Below, piece after piece: positions 1 through 6,599 of a stretch of DNA of 9,106 nt. The notes beneath the pieces were generated by a model. That model ran no database searches and was not told the DNA's origin. It saw only the letters and a program-made list of their open reading frames with translations. Position numbers and translations under genes: made by a program. Each line of letters begins with the position of its first letter. Position 1 is the stretch's first letter. Source of the stretch: Candidatus Omnitrophota bacterium (GTDB lineage: Bacteria; Omnitrophota; Gorgyraeia; B26-G9); contig JAQULA010000055.1 of assembly GCA_028718845.1 (NCBI GenBank), positions 1 to 9,106 of the forward strand, given 5' to 3'.

Positions 1-1
1 C

Positions 2-169
2 CTTAAAGGATTTGACCAGGTATTCGGCGCGCGGCCGTTAAAACGGACGATCCAGAAATATCTGGAAAATCCGCTCGCGGAAGCGATCCTGGGCGGGGCG
101 GTGGATAAGCGCAAGCCGATAAAGATTTCAGCGGATAAAGAAAAAGAAGCGTTGTCGTTTACGGCGTGA
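2..169 (+). CDS. clpC: Clp/Hsp100 AAA+ ATPase, C-terminal end (probably ClpC); 5' partial
   Basis: The last 55 codons of a Clp/Hsp100 ATPase run in from outside the window and stop at 167-169. The visible part is the C-terminal small domain of the second AAA+ module. Residues VFGARPLKR carry the GAR sensor-2 motif whose arginine contacts bound nucleotide, and the following helix (IQKYLENPLAEAIL) is typical of ClpB and ClpC. Family members unfold protein substrates; ClpC passes them to the ClpP protease, whereas ClpB disaggregates proteins. The fragment alone cannot separate the two. I prefer ClpC because clpC precedes radA in the Firmicutes version of this gene cluster. The tail after the domain is short and charged. 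mlaE begins 37 bases downstream on the same strand with no visible terminator, so read-through is likely. Confidence 0.85.
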   Translation, partial: LKGFDQVFGARPLKRTIQKYLENPLAEAILGGAVDKRKPIKISADKEKEALSFTA

Positions 170-206
170 TATTCGTTCCTAACGGGAAAGAAGTCCGGAA
201 ATTATT

Positions 207-989
207 ATGCAGAACAATAATGCCTTGGTAAAAAAAAGTATTAATTTCGTTGAATATGCCGGAGGCCTGACGATTCTTTTGCTGCGTACCGTGGGCTGGA
301 TATTCATTCCGCCGTTTAAACGCAAACCGCTGGTCGAGCAGATGAGCAAAACCGGGGTGGATAGTTTTTCCATTGTGTTCCTGACCGCTTTTTTTACCGG
401 TATTGTGCTGGCATTGCAGACCGCCTATACCATGAAACAGATGTCGGCGGAGATTTATATCGCCAGTCTGGTAAGTTTGTCGATGACCCGGGAACTGGGC
501 CCGGTATTGACGGCGTTGGTGGTTGCCGCCCGTGTCGGAGCGTCGATTACCGCGGAAGTGGGAACGATGAACGTTACCGAACAGATCGATGCCCTGGAAA
601 CCCTGGCTACAAATCCGGTTAAATATCTGGTCGTGCCGCGTTTCCTGGCGTTGACGCTGATGCTTCCTTTGTTGACCGTGTACGCGGATTTTATCGGCAT
701 CCTGGGCGGATTCCTGGTCGGTTTTTCCAAGCTGCACATCGCCCCGCATTTATACCTGAAAAAAACCTTCGATGCTTTGGCGATGAAGGACGTGTATACC
801 GGGCTGATAAAAGCGATGGTGTTCGCCGGGATTATTTCCATCGTCGCCTGTTATGAAGGGATGAGAACAAAAGGCGGGGCGGAAGGAGTCGGCCGTTCGA
901 CCACCCTTTCAGTGGTGATATCGTGTATTCTGGTGATTACGTTTGATTGTTTATTTACGGCCTTGTTTTATTTTGTGTTGCGAGGGTAA
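207..989 (+). CDS. mlaE: MlaE-family ABC transporter permease (phospholipid / MCE transport)
   Basis: A 260-residue inner-membrane permease of the MlaE/YrbE family. With MlaF and MlaD it forms an ABC transporter that moves phospholipids between inner and outer membranes; direction differs between systems and cannot be read here. The family core is clear: ELGPV at 96-100, AEVGTM at 116-121 and EQIDAL at 125-130, which form the cytoplasmic coupling region. The second signature, CYEG with a glycine-rich stretch ending GVGRSTT, lies at 215-233. Hydrophobic segments lie near 54-74, 92-112, 143-172, 200-216 and 234-258, after an amphipathic N-terminus, and the length is normal. The ATG at 207 has only a weak purine-rich leader. 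mlaF starts five bases after the stop. No MlaB, MlaC or MlaA is present in the window. Confidence 0.95.
   Translation: MQNNNALVKKSINFVEYAGGLTILLLRTVGWIFIPPFKRKPLVEQMSKTGVDSFSIVFLTAFFTGIVLALQTAYTMKQMSAEIYIASLVSLSMTRELGPVLTALVVAARVGASITAEVGTMNVTEQIDALETLATNPVKYLVVPRFLALTLMLPLLTVYADFIGILGGFLVGFSKLHIAPHLYLKKTFDALAMKDVYTGLIKAMVFAGIISIVACYEGMRTKGGAEGVGRSTTLSVVISCILVITFDCLFTALFYFVLRG
982..986 (+). promoter_or_regulatory. Ribosome binding site deciding the mlaF start
   Basis: GAGGG lies within the last codons of mlaE, eight bases before the ATG at 995. It supports that start over the in-frame ATG at 947 and suggests that translation of mlaE and mlaF is coupled. Confidence 0.6.
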
Positions 990-994
990 GCGCT

Positions 995-1768
995 ATGATT
1001 GCAATCAAAGAATTGCATAAATCTTTCGGAGGACAGCCGGTTTTACGCGGGACAACCCTGCAGATTAAAAAAGGGGAAACCCTGGTGATTATCGGACGTT
1101 CCGGCTGCGGGAAAAGCGTTTTGCTTAAGCATATTATCGGTATTTTGCAACCGGACCGGGGCACGATCACCGTCGACGGCCAGAATGTCTCGGCGCTTAA
1201 GGGTAAAGACCTGGTAAAACTGCGGATGAAATTCGGCATGTTGTTCCAGGGAGCGGCGTTGTTTGATTCGTTGAGCGTGTACGAAAATGTCGGATTCGCG
1301 CTGCTGGAGCATACCCGCTTGTCCCAGGAGGAAATCCGGGGCCGGGTGGCGCAGTCCCTGGAGAGCGTGGACCTGGCGCATATTGAAGAAAAGAAACCGG
1401 CGGAACTCAGCGGCGGCATGAAAAAGCGGGTCGGTTTGGCGCGGGCGATTTGTAATAATCCCCAGATTATTTTATATGACGAACCGACCACCGGGCTTGA
1501 CCCGATCATGGCGGATATGATCAATGATTTGATTGTCCGGCTGCATAAACAATTAAAGGTGACTTCGGTTGTGGTTACGCATGATATGAAATCGGCTTAC
1601 AAAGTAGGAACCCGGATTGCCATGCTCTATGAAGGCGTGATTATCGCCCAGGGGACTCCGGATGAAATCCGGAATTCACCGGATCCGATCGTGCAGCAAT
1701 TCATCAGCGGAGCGGCGCACGGGCCGATCACCGATAAACGCCAGAACGGGGCGGTCTCCTATGAATAA
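995..1768 (+). CDS. mlaF: MlaF-family ABC transporter ATPase
   Basis: A 257-residue cytoplasmic ATPase that powers the MlaE/MlaD transporter. All ABC motifs are intact: Walker A GRSGCGKS at 34-41, Q-loop glutamine at 85 in MLFQGAALFDSL (a form typical of MlaF), signature LSGGM at 138-142, Walker B IILYDE at 158-163 with catalytic E163, and switch histidine H196 in VVVTHD. I placed the start at the ATG at 995. The same frame opens at an ATG at 947 inside mlaE, but that would add 16 hydrophobic residues absent from the family, whereas 995 has a GAGGG site at 982-986 and gives the normal N-terminus MIAIKELHK. The C-terminus extends past the nucleotide-binding domain through IVQQFISG, as in MlaF. 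It is almost certainly co-transcribed with mlaE. Confidence 0.95.
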   Translation: MIAIKELHKSFGGQPVLRGTTLQIKKGETLVIIGRSGCGKSVLLKHIIGILQPDRGTITVDGQNVSALKGKDLVKLRMKFGMLFQGAALFDSLSVYENVGFALLEHTRLSQEEIRGRVAQSLESVDLAHIEEKKPAELSGGMKKRVGLARAICNNPQIILYDEPTTGLDPIMADMINDLIVRLHKQLKVTSVVVTHDMKSAYKVGTRIAMLYEGVIIAQGTPDEIRNSPDPIVQQFISGAAHGPITDKRQNGAVSYE

Positions 1769-1820
1769 TATAACTATGGCGCTGTGTACTCGGCATTATT
1801 ATCGACACTATGGAATTGGT

Positions 1821-1827
1821 AAGGGGG
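1821..1827 (+). promoter_or_regulatory. Ribosome binding site of mlaD
   Basis: AAGGGGG lies seven bases before the ATG at 1835. It favours that codon over the in-frame ATG at 1844, although the protein from 1844 (MSTEFKVG) would look equally normal for the family. Confidence 0.6.
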
Positions 1828-1834
1828 ATACACA

Positions 1835-2668
1835 ATGAAGGGGATGAGCACGGAATTCAAGGTCGGATTATTTGTGGTTCTGGCAATAGGGATCTTATCC
1901 ATGATCGTTTTTCAGATCGGCGGGCTGAATATCTTCAATTCCAAGCAGTATAAGCTGAAAGTCATGTTCGATTTCGTCAGCGGTATTGCCAAAGAAGCTC
2001 CGGTCCAAGTCGCCGGGGTCGGAGTGGGAATGGTGAAGGAAGTAACCATTTTTTATAACACCGCCCAGAAAAAAACCCAGGTACGCCTGATTTTGCTGGT
2101 GCAGGATGATGTGCGTATTCCCAAGGATTCCGTGGCTTATATCAACACGCTGGGAATCCTGGGGGAAAAATACGTCGAGATCGTCCCCGGAGAGGATCAA
2201 AATAACTTTTTGGGGGACGGCGATTTTATCGTCGGGAACAATCCGGTGCAGCTGGAAAAATTGACCGAATCGCTGGTGGATATCGTCGGCGATCAAACCG
2301 TGCGGGATTCCCTTCGGGAAAGTTTTTATAATGTGCGCATCGCGACGGAAAATCTGCGTCAAACCACCGAAATGCTGAATGAGATCGTGGATGGAGTCAA
2401 AAACGGCAAAGGCACCATCGGCAGATTTATTAACGATGACTCGATCTATGCGCAGACCGAATTGATGGTGGTGAATGTGAATCAAAAACTGGATAAAACC
2501 ATTACCGATCTGAATCTGTCGCTGAATGAATTGATCTCCGATTTAAAATCGCATCCCTGGAAGTTATTCCAGAAGCCGGGACGCGAGCCCGAAACCGTGA
2601 AAAAGAAATCATCCGCGAAAGAAAAGACCGAAGCCGATAACCGGGGAATTATTTTTCAAAAGCAATGA
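1835..2668 (+). CDS. mlaD: MlaD-family MCE-domain lipid-binding subunit
   Basis: A 277-residue MCE protein, the periplasmic lipid-binding subunit expected to form a hexameric ring on MlaE. The order is a short cytoplasmic N-terminus, one transmembrane helix at about 10-29, and an MCE domain at about 40-118 with VQVAGVGVGMVKEV near its start and LGILGEKYVEIVPG at its end. A long, mostly helical region follows, including GKGTIGRFINDDSIY, a segment common in longer MlaD homologues. Near the C-terminus is a lysine-rich, probably disordered tail after SHPWKLFQKPG. The protein is well longer than E. coli MlaD (183 residues); the extra helices may extend the ring across the periplasm, which is inference. 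A 66-base gap separates it from mlaF, and its stop overlaps the radA start in ATGA. Confidence 0.93.
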   Translation: MKGMSTEFKVGLFVVLAIGILSMIVFQIGGLNIFNSKQYKLKVMFDFVSGIAKEAPVQVAGVGVGMVKEVTIFYNTAQKKTQVRLILLVQDDVRIPKDSVAYINTLGILGEKYVEIVPGEDQNNFLGDGDFIVGNNPVQLEKLTESLVDIVGDQTVRDSLRESFYNVRIATENLRQTTEMLNEIVDGVKNGKGTIGRFINDDSIYAQTELMVVNVNQKLDKTITDLNLSLNELISDLKSHPWKLFQKPGREPETVKKKSSAKEKTEADNRGIIFQKQ

Positions 2669-4035
2669 AAACCAAGACGGCGTTTATTTGTCAGGAATGC
2701 GGATATGCTTCGGCAAAGTGGATCGGCCGCTGTCCGGAATGCGAAAGCTGGAATTCACTGGTTGAGGAAGTGCACCGGGAGCAAAAAACCCGCGGACGGG
2801 CTTCATCGGTGGAAGTTTTTTCGAAACCGGAACGGCTTGCCGACGTCAAAGCTTGCGACGAATTGCGCGTAACTACCGGTTTGAGCGAGCTGGATCATGT
2901 GCTTGGCGGCGGTATTGTTCGCGGATCGGTAATCCTTATCGGAGGCGCGCCGGGAATCGGCAAGTCCACGCTGCTGCTGCAGGTTTGCACGGCATTAAGC
3001 GCCAAGGATAAAAAAGTTTTATATATCAGCGCGGAAGAATCGGCCCAGCAGACAAAAATGCGCGCCGACCGGCTCGGACACGCCGGTAAAGAGCTCTATA
3101 TCGTTTCGGAAACGAATCTCGATGTTATTTTTGAACATATAAAGAAAATCGCTCCGGATATTATTATTGCCGATTCGGTGCAGGTGTTGTACCTGGATGA
3201 TATTTCCAGCGCCGCCGGAAGCGTCAGCCAGGTGCGTGAGTGCGCGGCGCGGCTGACCATGCTGGCGAAGAACTCCGGGATGGCGGTGTTTCTGGTCGGG
3301 CATGTTACCAAAGAAGGTTCATTGGCCGGGCCGCGGGTTTTGGAGCATCTGGTCGACAGTGTGTTGTACTTCGAGGGGGAGAGTCATACCAGCTTCCGGA
3401 TCCTGCGGGCGGTAAAGAACCGTTTCGGTTCGACCAATGAAATCGGTATTTTCGAGATGACCGCGAGCGGGTTGCAGGAAGTGGTCAACCCCTCGCAGAT
3501 GTTTTTAACCGAACGTCCGGAGCATACCCCGGGTTCTGCCGTGGTAGCGACCATGGAAGGGTCGCGGCCGCTGCTGGTGGAGATCCAGGCGTTGGTAAGC
3601 CCGACGAATTTCGGACTGCCGCGGCGCCGGACAACCGGTATCGATTTTAACCGCGTGTCGCTGTTGATTGCCGTGCTGGAGAAACGCTGTCATTACGCGC
3701 TTCAGACCCAGGATGTTTTTGTCAATGTTGCCGGCGGGGTGAAAGTAGTCGAACCGGCCGTCGATTTGGCGGCAGTCGCGGCGATCGCTTCCAGTTTGAA
3801 AGAAAAACCGATCGCCGGGGGGGATATTATTTTCGGCGAAGTCGGGTTGGGCGGTGAGGTGCGGGCGGTGTCGCACGCGGTCCAGCGGATTAACGAAGCG
3901 AAGAAATTAGGTTTTCAGCGGATTATTCTGCCGCGTAATAATCTGAAACTGGCGCAAGAGGCCTTGAAAAAGACGACGATAACGTTGCTGGGTGTTTCCA
4001 CCGTAACCGAGGCCATGGAAGCGGTGTTTGGATAA
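2665..4035 (+). CDS. radA: DNA repair protein RadA (Sms), branch-migration ATPase
   Basis: A 456-residue RadA, the normal family length. RadA is a RecA-like ATPase that drives branch migration of recombination intermediates and helps in repair and transformation. An N-terminal C4 zinc finger uses C9, C12, C23 and C26. The ATPase core has Walker A GGAPGIGKST at 93-102, a Walker B strand IIIAD ending at D170, and the RadA-specific KNRFG motif at 251-255. The last third, from about residue 285, is the Lon-like domain, including GGVKVVEPAVDLA and GEVGLGGEVRAV. Its ATG overlaps the mlaD stop by four bases, so translation is probably coupled to an unrelated lipid transporter. In B. subtilis the next gene is disA, whose product interacts with RadA; here disA is missing. 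Confidence 0.97.
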   Translation: MKTKTAFICQECGYASAKWIGRCPECESWNSLVEEVHREQKTRGRASSVEVFSKPERLADVKACDELRVTTGLSELDHVLGGGIVRGSVILIGGAPGIGKSTLLLQVCTALSAKDKKVLYISAEESAQQTKMRADRLGHAGKELYIVSETNLDVIFEHIKKIAPDIIIADSVQVLYLDDISSAAGSVSQVRECAARLTMLAKNSGMAVFLVGHVTKEGSLAGPRVLEHLVDSVLYFEGESHTSFRILRAVKNRFGSTNEIGIFEMTASGLQEVVNPSQMFLTERPEHTPGSAVVATMEGSRPLLVEIQALVSPTNFGLPRRRTTGIDFNRVSLLIAVLEKRCHYALQTQDVFVNVAGGVKVVEPAVDLAAVAAIASSLKEKPIAGGDIIFGEVGLGGEVRAVSHAVQRINEAKKLGFQRIILPRNNLKLAQEALKKTTITLLGVSTVTEAMEAVFG

Positions 4036-4052
4036 TTAAAGAATTAAATCCG

Positions 4053-4152
4053 AATCTGTGATTGTCGTTAATAATTAATTTGAATCGGCGATAAACGGTT
4101 TTTTGCGGATTATCTGTGTTTAACCTGATTTTTAAATCTGTGTTAATCATGC
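4053..4152. repeat. Degenerate ATCTGTG repeats in the radA-yacL spacer
   Basis: The 151-base spacer is AT-rich. It holds three copies of WATCTGTG, at 4053-4060, 4111-4118 and 4135-4142. From 4109 the pattern is close to ten-base units (4109-4118, 4119-4128, 4133-4142, 4143-4152) with a four-T interruption, and the later units resemble TTAATCTGTG. A similar unit appears at the window's right edge (9080-9106). AATCCG at 4047-4052 and CGGATT at 4106-4111 are inverted copies of each other. I see no convincing terminator: the T-run at 4099-4104 is not preceded directly by a good stem. The function is unknown. Confidence 0.5.
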
Positions 4153-4166
4153 AATATTTTCATAAT

Positions 4167-4173
4167 AAGGAGG
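4167..4173 (+). promoter_or_regulatory. Ribosome binding site region of the yacL-like gene
   Basis: AAGGAGG is a full-strength Shine-Dalgarno match but lies 13 bases before the ATG at 4187, farther than usual. A second AAGG at 4181-4184 is too close. The purine run between them probably acts as one extended site. Confidence 0.55.
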
Positions 4174-4186
4174 AAGGGAAAAGGTC

Positions 4187-5227
4187 ATGACCATATTTTT
4201 CGTACGTTCATTTTTTCTGCTTATCAGTATGCTGGTCGGGTATCAGATCGGTGCTTTATTGGGAACTCCGGATTCCAACAGCGCGTTTTATGGGCTGGGA
4301 GCGGGATTGTTCGTGAGTGTCGGGATCATTTTGGTTGAACGCGGGCTGCGCCGGATTTCCGTGCGGGGATTGTCCAGCGCGGTATTCGGTCTGATCTTCG
4401 GTCTTTTGGCGGCAAAATTGCTGACCGACGCGGTTATGCTGCTGCCGGTCGACGAGGCGACTGCGCGTACGATGCGGGTTATCTTCACCCTGATCCTGTG
4501 TTACCTGGGAATGATTGTCGCTATCCGCGGGCGGGATGAATTCAATCTGATTATTCCTTACGTGAAATTTACCCGGCATGATCAGGTCCAGCAGAATATC
4601 CTGTTGGATACCAGCGTGATCATCGACGGACGGATCATCGACTTGTGCCAGACAAAGTTTATCGAGGGTCGGCTGGTTATCCCGCGGTTTGTGTTGAAAG
4701 AGTTGCAGCAGATTGCCGATTCTTCCGATGCCCTGCGCCGTAACCGCGGCCGGCGGGGTCTGGATATCCTGCATAAAATCCAGAAATTGGAACGGGTCGT
4801 GGTCAAAATACACGATGAAGATTTTCCCGAGATTACCGAAGTCGACGCTAAACTGATAAAACTGGCGAAAGTGCTGGATGCGAAAATTTTTACCAATGAC
4901 TTTAATCTGAATAAGGTTGCCGAACTCGAAGGGGTTACCGTGCTCAATATCAACGATTTGTCCAATGCCATGAAGTCGGTGGTATTGCCGGGGGAACTGC
5001 TTGAGGTAAAAATCGTCAAAGAAGGCAAGGAATATAACCAGGGAGTCGCGTATCTTGATGACGGGACTATGGTGGTGGTGGAAGAAGGGCGTAAGATTAT
5101 CGGACAGGTCGTGGAAGTGACGGTTACCAGTGTACTGCAGACTTCCGCGGGCAGAATGATTTTTGGAAAGATCGATTCGGATAAATCCGACCCGACACAA
5201 GGCGGCAGAGGCAGAAGAACCGCGTAA
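4187..5227 (+). CDS. yacL: YacL-like membrane-anchored PIN/TRAM-domain protein
   Basis: A 346-residue protein with four hydrophobic N-terminal segments (about 3-24, 33-51, 61-80, 94-113), then a PIN nuclease domain (about 137-260) and a C-terminal TRAM domain (about 268-330). The PIN acidic residues expected to bind metal are visible: D141 in LLDTSVIIDGR, E172 in VLKELQQ, D220 in EVDAKL and D238 in FTNDFN. PIN domains are typically metal-dependent RNases and TRAM is an RNA-binding fold, so a membrane-attached RNA-processing or decay enzyme is the likely role; the substrate is unknown. Domain order, length and position before ispD match Bacillus YacL. The C-terminus is a short basic tail. ispD starts 18 bases later, suggesting co-transcription. 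Confidence 0.93.
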   Translation: MTIFFVRSFFLLISMLVGYQIGALLGTPDSNSAFYGLGAGLFVSVGIILVERGLRRISVRGLSSAVFGLIFGLLAAKLLTDAVMLLPVDEATARTMRVIFTLILCYLGMIVAIRGRDEFNLIIPYVKFTRHDQVQQNILLDTSVIIDGRIIDLCQTKFIEGRLVIPRFVLKELQQIADSSDALRRNRGRRGLDILHKIQKLERVVVKIHDEDFPEITEVDAKLIKLAKVLDAKIFTNDFNLNKVAELEGVTVLNINDLSNAMKSVVLPGELLEVKIVKEGKEYNQGVAYLDDGTMVVVEEGRKIIGQVVEVTVTSVLQTSAGRMIFGKIDSDKSDPTQGGRGRRTA

Positions 5228-5245
5228 TTTTTAAAAGTACATCCC

Positions 5246-5935
5246 ATGAAAAAAGTTGCAGCGATTATCCCGGCAGCCGGCAGCGGCACGCGGTTAGGCG
5301 GCAGTATCGCCAAACCGTATTTACTTTTACGGGGAATCCCCTTGCTGGCCTATCCGCTGCGGGTGATGCAGCAGTCGCGCCGGATTACGAATATTGTTGT
5401 TGCGGTTGAACCCGGACGGATGCGCCGTGCCCGGGGGATTATTCGGCGTTTTGGTATCTCCAAAGCCGGGCAGGTCATTGCCGGTGGAGCGACGCGCAGT
5501 GAATCGGTGTGGAATGCGCTGCGCAGTCTGGAACCGGACACCGATCTGGTCCTGATTCATGACGCGGCAAGGCCGTTTATCAGCCGGGCCCTGCTGGATG
5601 AATGTATTGCTGCGGCAATGCGCTATGGCGCGGTTCTTTGCGCGGTGCGTTGTGCGGCAACGATAAAATCGGTCGATAAAGATCTGAGGGTGACGGCAAC
5701 GCTTGACCGCAACGCGTTGTGGGAAGTACAAACCCCGCAGGTTTTTTCTTATCAACTGATTATGAATGCGTACCGGAAGTCCTTTTCCGGTAAAAAGTCG
5801 TTTTTTGACGATGCGTCCTTGATCGAACGATTGCCGCATCCGGTGAAAGTGGTTCCCGGATCGGCAATCAATATGAAAATAACCACGCCGGATGACTTGA
5901 AAATAGCGCGAGCGATAGCGCGAATGCGGCGTTAG
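5246..5935 (+). CDS. ispD: 2-C-methyl-D-erythritol 4-phosphate cytidylyltransferase
   Basis: A 229-residue IspD, which joins CTP and 2-C-methyl-D-erythritol 4-phosphate to make CDP-methylerythritol, the third step of the MEP isoprenoid pathway. The nucleotide-binding loop PAAGSGTRLGG at 9-19 carries R16, and K23 follows in AKPYL; these match E. coli R20 and K27. Other family motifs are VLIHDAARPFIS, LWEVQTPQVF, DDASLIE and the late NMKITTPDDL. The length is normal. The ATG at 5246 is the only start giving a full N-terminus, yet it has no clear Shine-Dalgarno site, so initiation may depend on coupling to the upstream gene 18 bases away. The last codons contain a 12-base tandem duplication giving IARA then IARM. 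The pathway partner ispF follows after a repeat-filled 153-base gap. Confidence 0.97.
   Translation: MKKVAAIIPAAGSGTRLGGSIAKPYLLLRGIPLLAYPLRVMQQSRRITNIVVAVEPGRMRRARGIIRRFGISKAGQVIAGGATRSESVWNALRSLEPDTDLVLIHDAARPFISRALLDECIAAAMRYGAVLCAVRCAATIKSVDKDLRVTATLDRNALWEVQTPQVFSYQLIMNAYRKSFSGKKSFFDDASLIERLPHPVKVVPGSAINMKITTPDDLKIARAIARMRR
5903..5926 (+). repeat. 12-base tandem duplication at the 3' end of ispD
   Basis: ATAGCGCGA occurs at 5903-5911 and again at 5915-5923. The two 12-base units encode IARA and IARM, just before the final two arginines and the stop. It lies only about 30 bases upstream of the 7-base array in the following spacer. Confidence 0.6.
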
Positions 5936-5953
5936 TACGTTTGTGCATGAGTA

Positions 5954-6009
5954 GAGAGGAAAGACGGAAGATAGAAGAGGGAAGAAGGAAGAAAAAGCGT
6001 AGTAAACAA
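5954..6009. repeat. Degenerate 7-base purine-rich array downstream of ispD
   Basis: Five consecutive seven-base units from 5961 to 5995 all begin with AAG (for example AAGATAG at 5968-5974 and AAGAGGG at 5975-5981). Flanking units in the same phase at 5954-5960, 5996-6002 and 6003-6009 are weaker. The plus strand is almost pure purine. It is followed by the 10-base array upstream of ispF. No ORF or RNA fold accounts for it. Confidence 0.7.
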
Positions 6010-6030
6010 TTTTTACGATGTAATACTGTT

Positions 6031-6080
6031 TTGTAATAACTGTTAATAACCAATAATAACCATTATTAACTATTCAATAG
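6031..6080. repeat. 10-base AT-rich array directly upstream of ispF
   Basis: Units at 6031-6040, 6041-6050 and 6051-6060 share TAATAAC in positions 4-10. The unit at 6061-6070 has TATTAAC, and 6071-6080 is a poor match that merges into the ispF Shine-Dalgarno (AGGA at 6079-6082). The array ends eight bases before the ATG at 6089. A sister array precedes cysS. It also contains promoter-like hexamers (TTGTAA 6031-6036 and TAATAA 6054-6059, 17 bases apart), which AT-rich repeats produce easily. Confidence 0.75.
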
Positions 6081-6088
6081 GATACGAC

Positions 6089-6571
6089 ATGCGCGTCGGA
6101 TTAGGCTACGATATTCATCAATTACAGCCCGGCAGGAAACTGGTTATCGGCGGAATTGAGATCCCTTCCGGCGTAGGACTGCTGGGCCATTCCGATGCCG
6201 ATGTGTTATTGCACGCCCTCTGCGACGCTTTGCTCGGGGCTGCGGGGCTGGGCGATATCGGAGAACATTTTCCCGATACCGACAAAAGGTTTAAAGATGC
6301 CGACAGTGCGGAATTGCTCAAAGCGGTATGGGCGATGGTGGAGCCGAAGGGATACGCGGTTGAAAATGTCGATTGTATCATCTATGCCGAAGCCATAAAA
6401 ATGAGCCCGTACAAATCGGCGATGAAAACGCGCATCGGTGATTTACTGAATATTAACCCCGAGCAAGTTAATATCAAAGCAAAAACGATGGAACAGCTGG
6501 ATGCCGTGGGCCGGCAACAGGCGATCGCGGCTTCCGGAATTGTATTGTTGCGGCGGCGAAATGAAAAATAA
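6089..6571 (+). CDS. ispF: 2-C-methyl-D-erythritol 2,4-cyclodiphosphate synthase
   Basis: A 160-residue IspF, which cyclises CDP-methylerythritol 2-phosphate to methylerythritol 2,4-cyclodiphosphate in the MEP pathway; the family is a homotrimer. Numbering matches E. coli IspF closely. The metal ligands D8, H10 and H42 are present (GYDIH, DVLLHAL), as are the HSDAD loop at 34-38 and HFPDTD at 60-65. The C-terminal KATTTEKLGFTGRGEG region of E. coli is altered: residues 138-139 are DA instead of GF and 144-145 are QA instead of EG, while T133, E135, G141 and R142 are kept. These changes surround the trimer's central cavity rather than the active site, so I still expect an active enzyme. The start is supported by AGGA at 6079-6082. 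cysE follows after 28 bases. Confidence 0.97.
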   Translation: MRVGLGYDIHQLQPGRKLVIGGIEIPSGVGLLGHSDADVLLHALCDALLGAAGLGDIGEHFPDTDKRFKDADSAELLKAVWAMVEPKGYAVENVDCIIYAEAIKMSPYKSAMKTRIGDLLNINPEQVNIKAKTMEQLDAVGRQQAIAASGIVLLRRRNEK

Positions 6572-6586
6572 GCTGAGCGGTTAAAA

Positions 6587-6590
6587 AAGG
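6587..6590 (+). promoter_or_regulatory. Ribosome binding site supporting the long cysE start
   Basis: AAGG, within the run AAAAAAGG, lies nine bases before the ATG at 6600. The later in-frame candidates, ATG at 6645 and GTG at 6660, have no comparable site, so the hydrophobic N-terminus of CysE is probably translated. Confidence 0.45.
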
Positions 6591-6599
6591 CGGTGCGTT

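Noticed and set aside
947..994. Longer MlaF starting at the ATG at 947
   Set aside because: It would add 16 residues translated out of frame from the end of mlaE, unlike any MlaF, while the ATG at 995 has a ribosome site and the standard N-terminus.
4061..4104. Rho-independent terminator after radA (ATTGTCG pairing with CGGCGAT, then a T-run)
   Set aside because: The stem needs two G-T pairs, the loop is 18 bases, and the T-run starts six bases after the stem.
4256..5200. Long open frame of 314 codons on the minus strand opposite the yacL-like gene, and similar ones opposite mlaE, mlaF, mlaD, ispD and cysS
   Set aside because: They mirror the codon pattern of strongly supported plus-strand genes, have low-complexity or arginine/histidine-rich translations and show no family motif.
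6031..6059. Promoter for ispF (TTGTAA ... TAATAA, 17-base spacing)
   Set aside because: The match is plausible, but the tract is an AT-rich decamer array in which such hexamers occur by chance, so sequence alone cannot support it.
5936..6088. CRISPR array
   Set aside because: The units are 7 and 10 bases without unique spacers of uniform length, and no cas gene is present.
6572..6599. T-box or other riboswitch controlling cysE
   Set aside because: Only 28 bases separate ispF and cysE, and no T-box sequence or specifier stem is visible; the cysS leader is filled with repeats instead.
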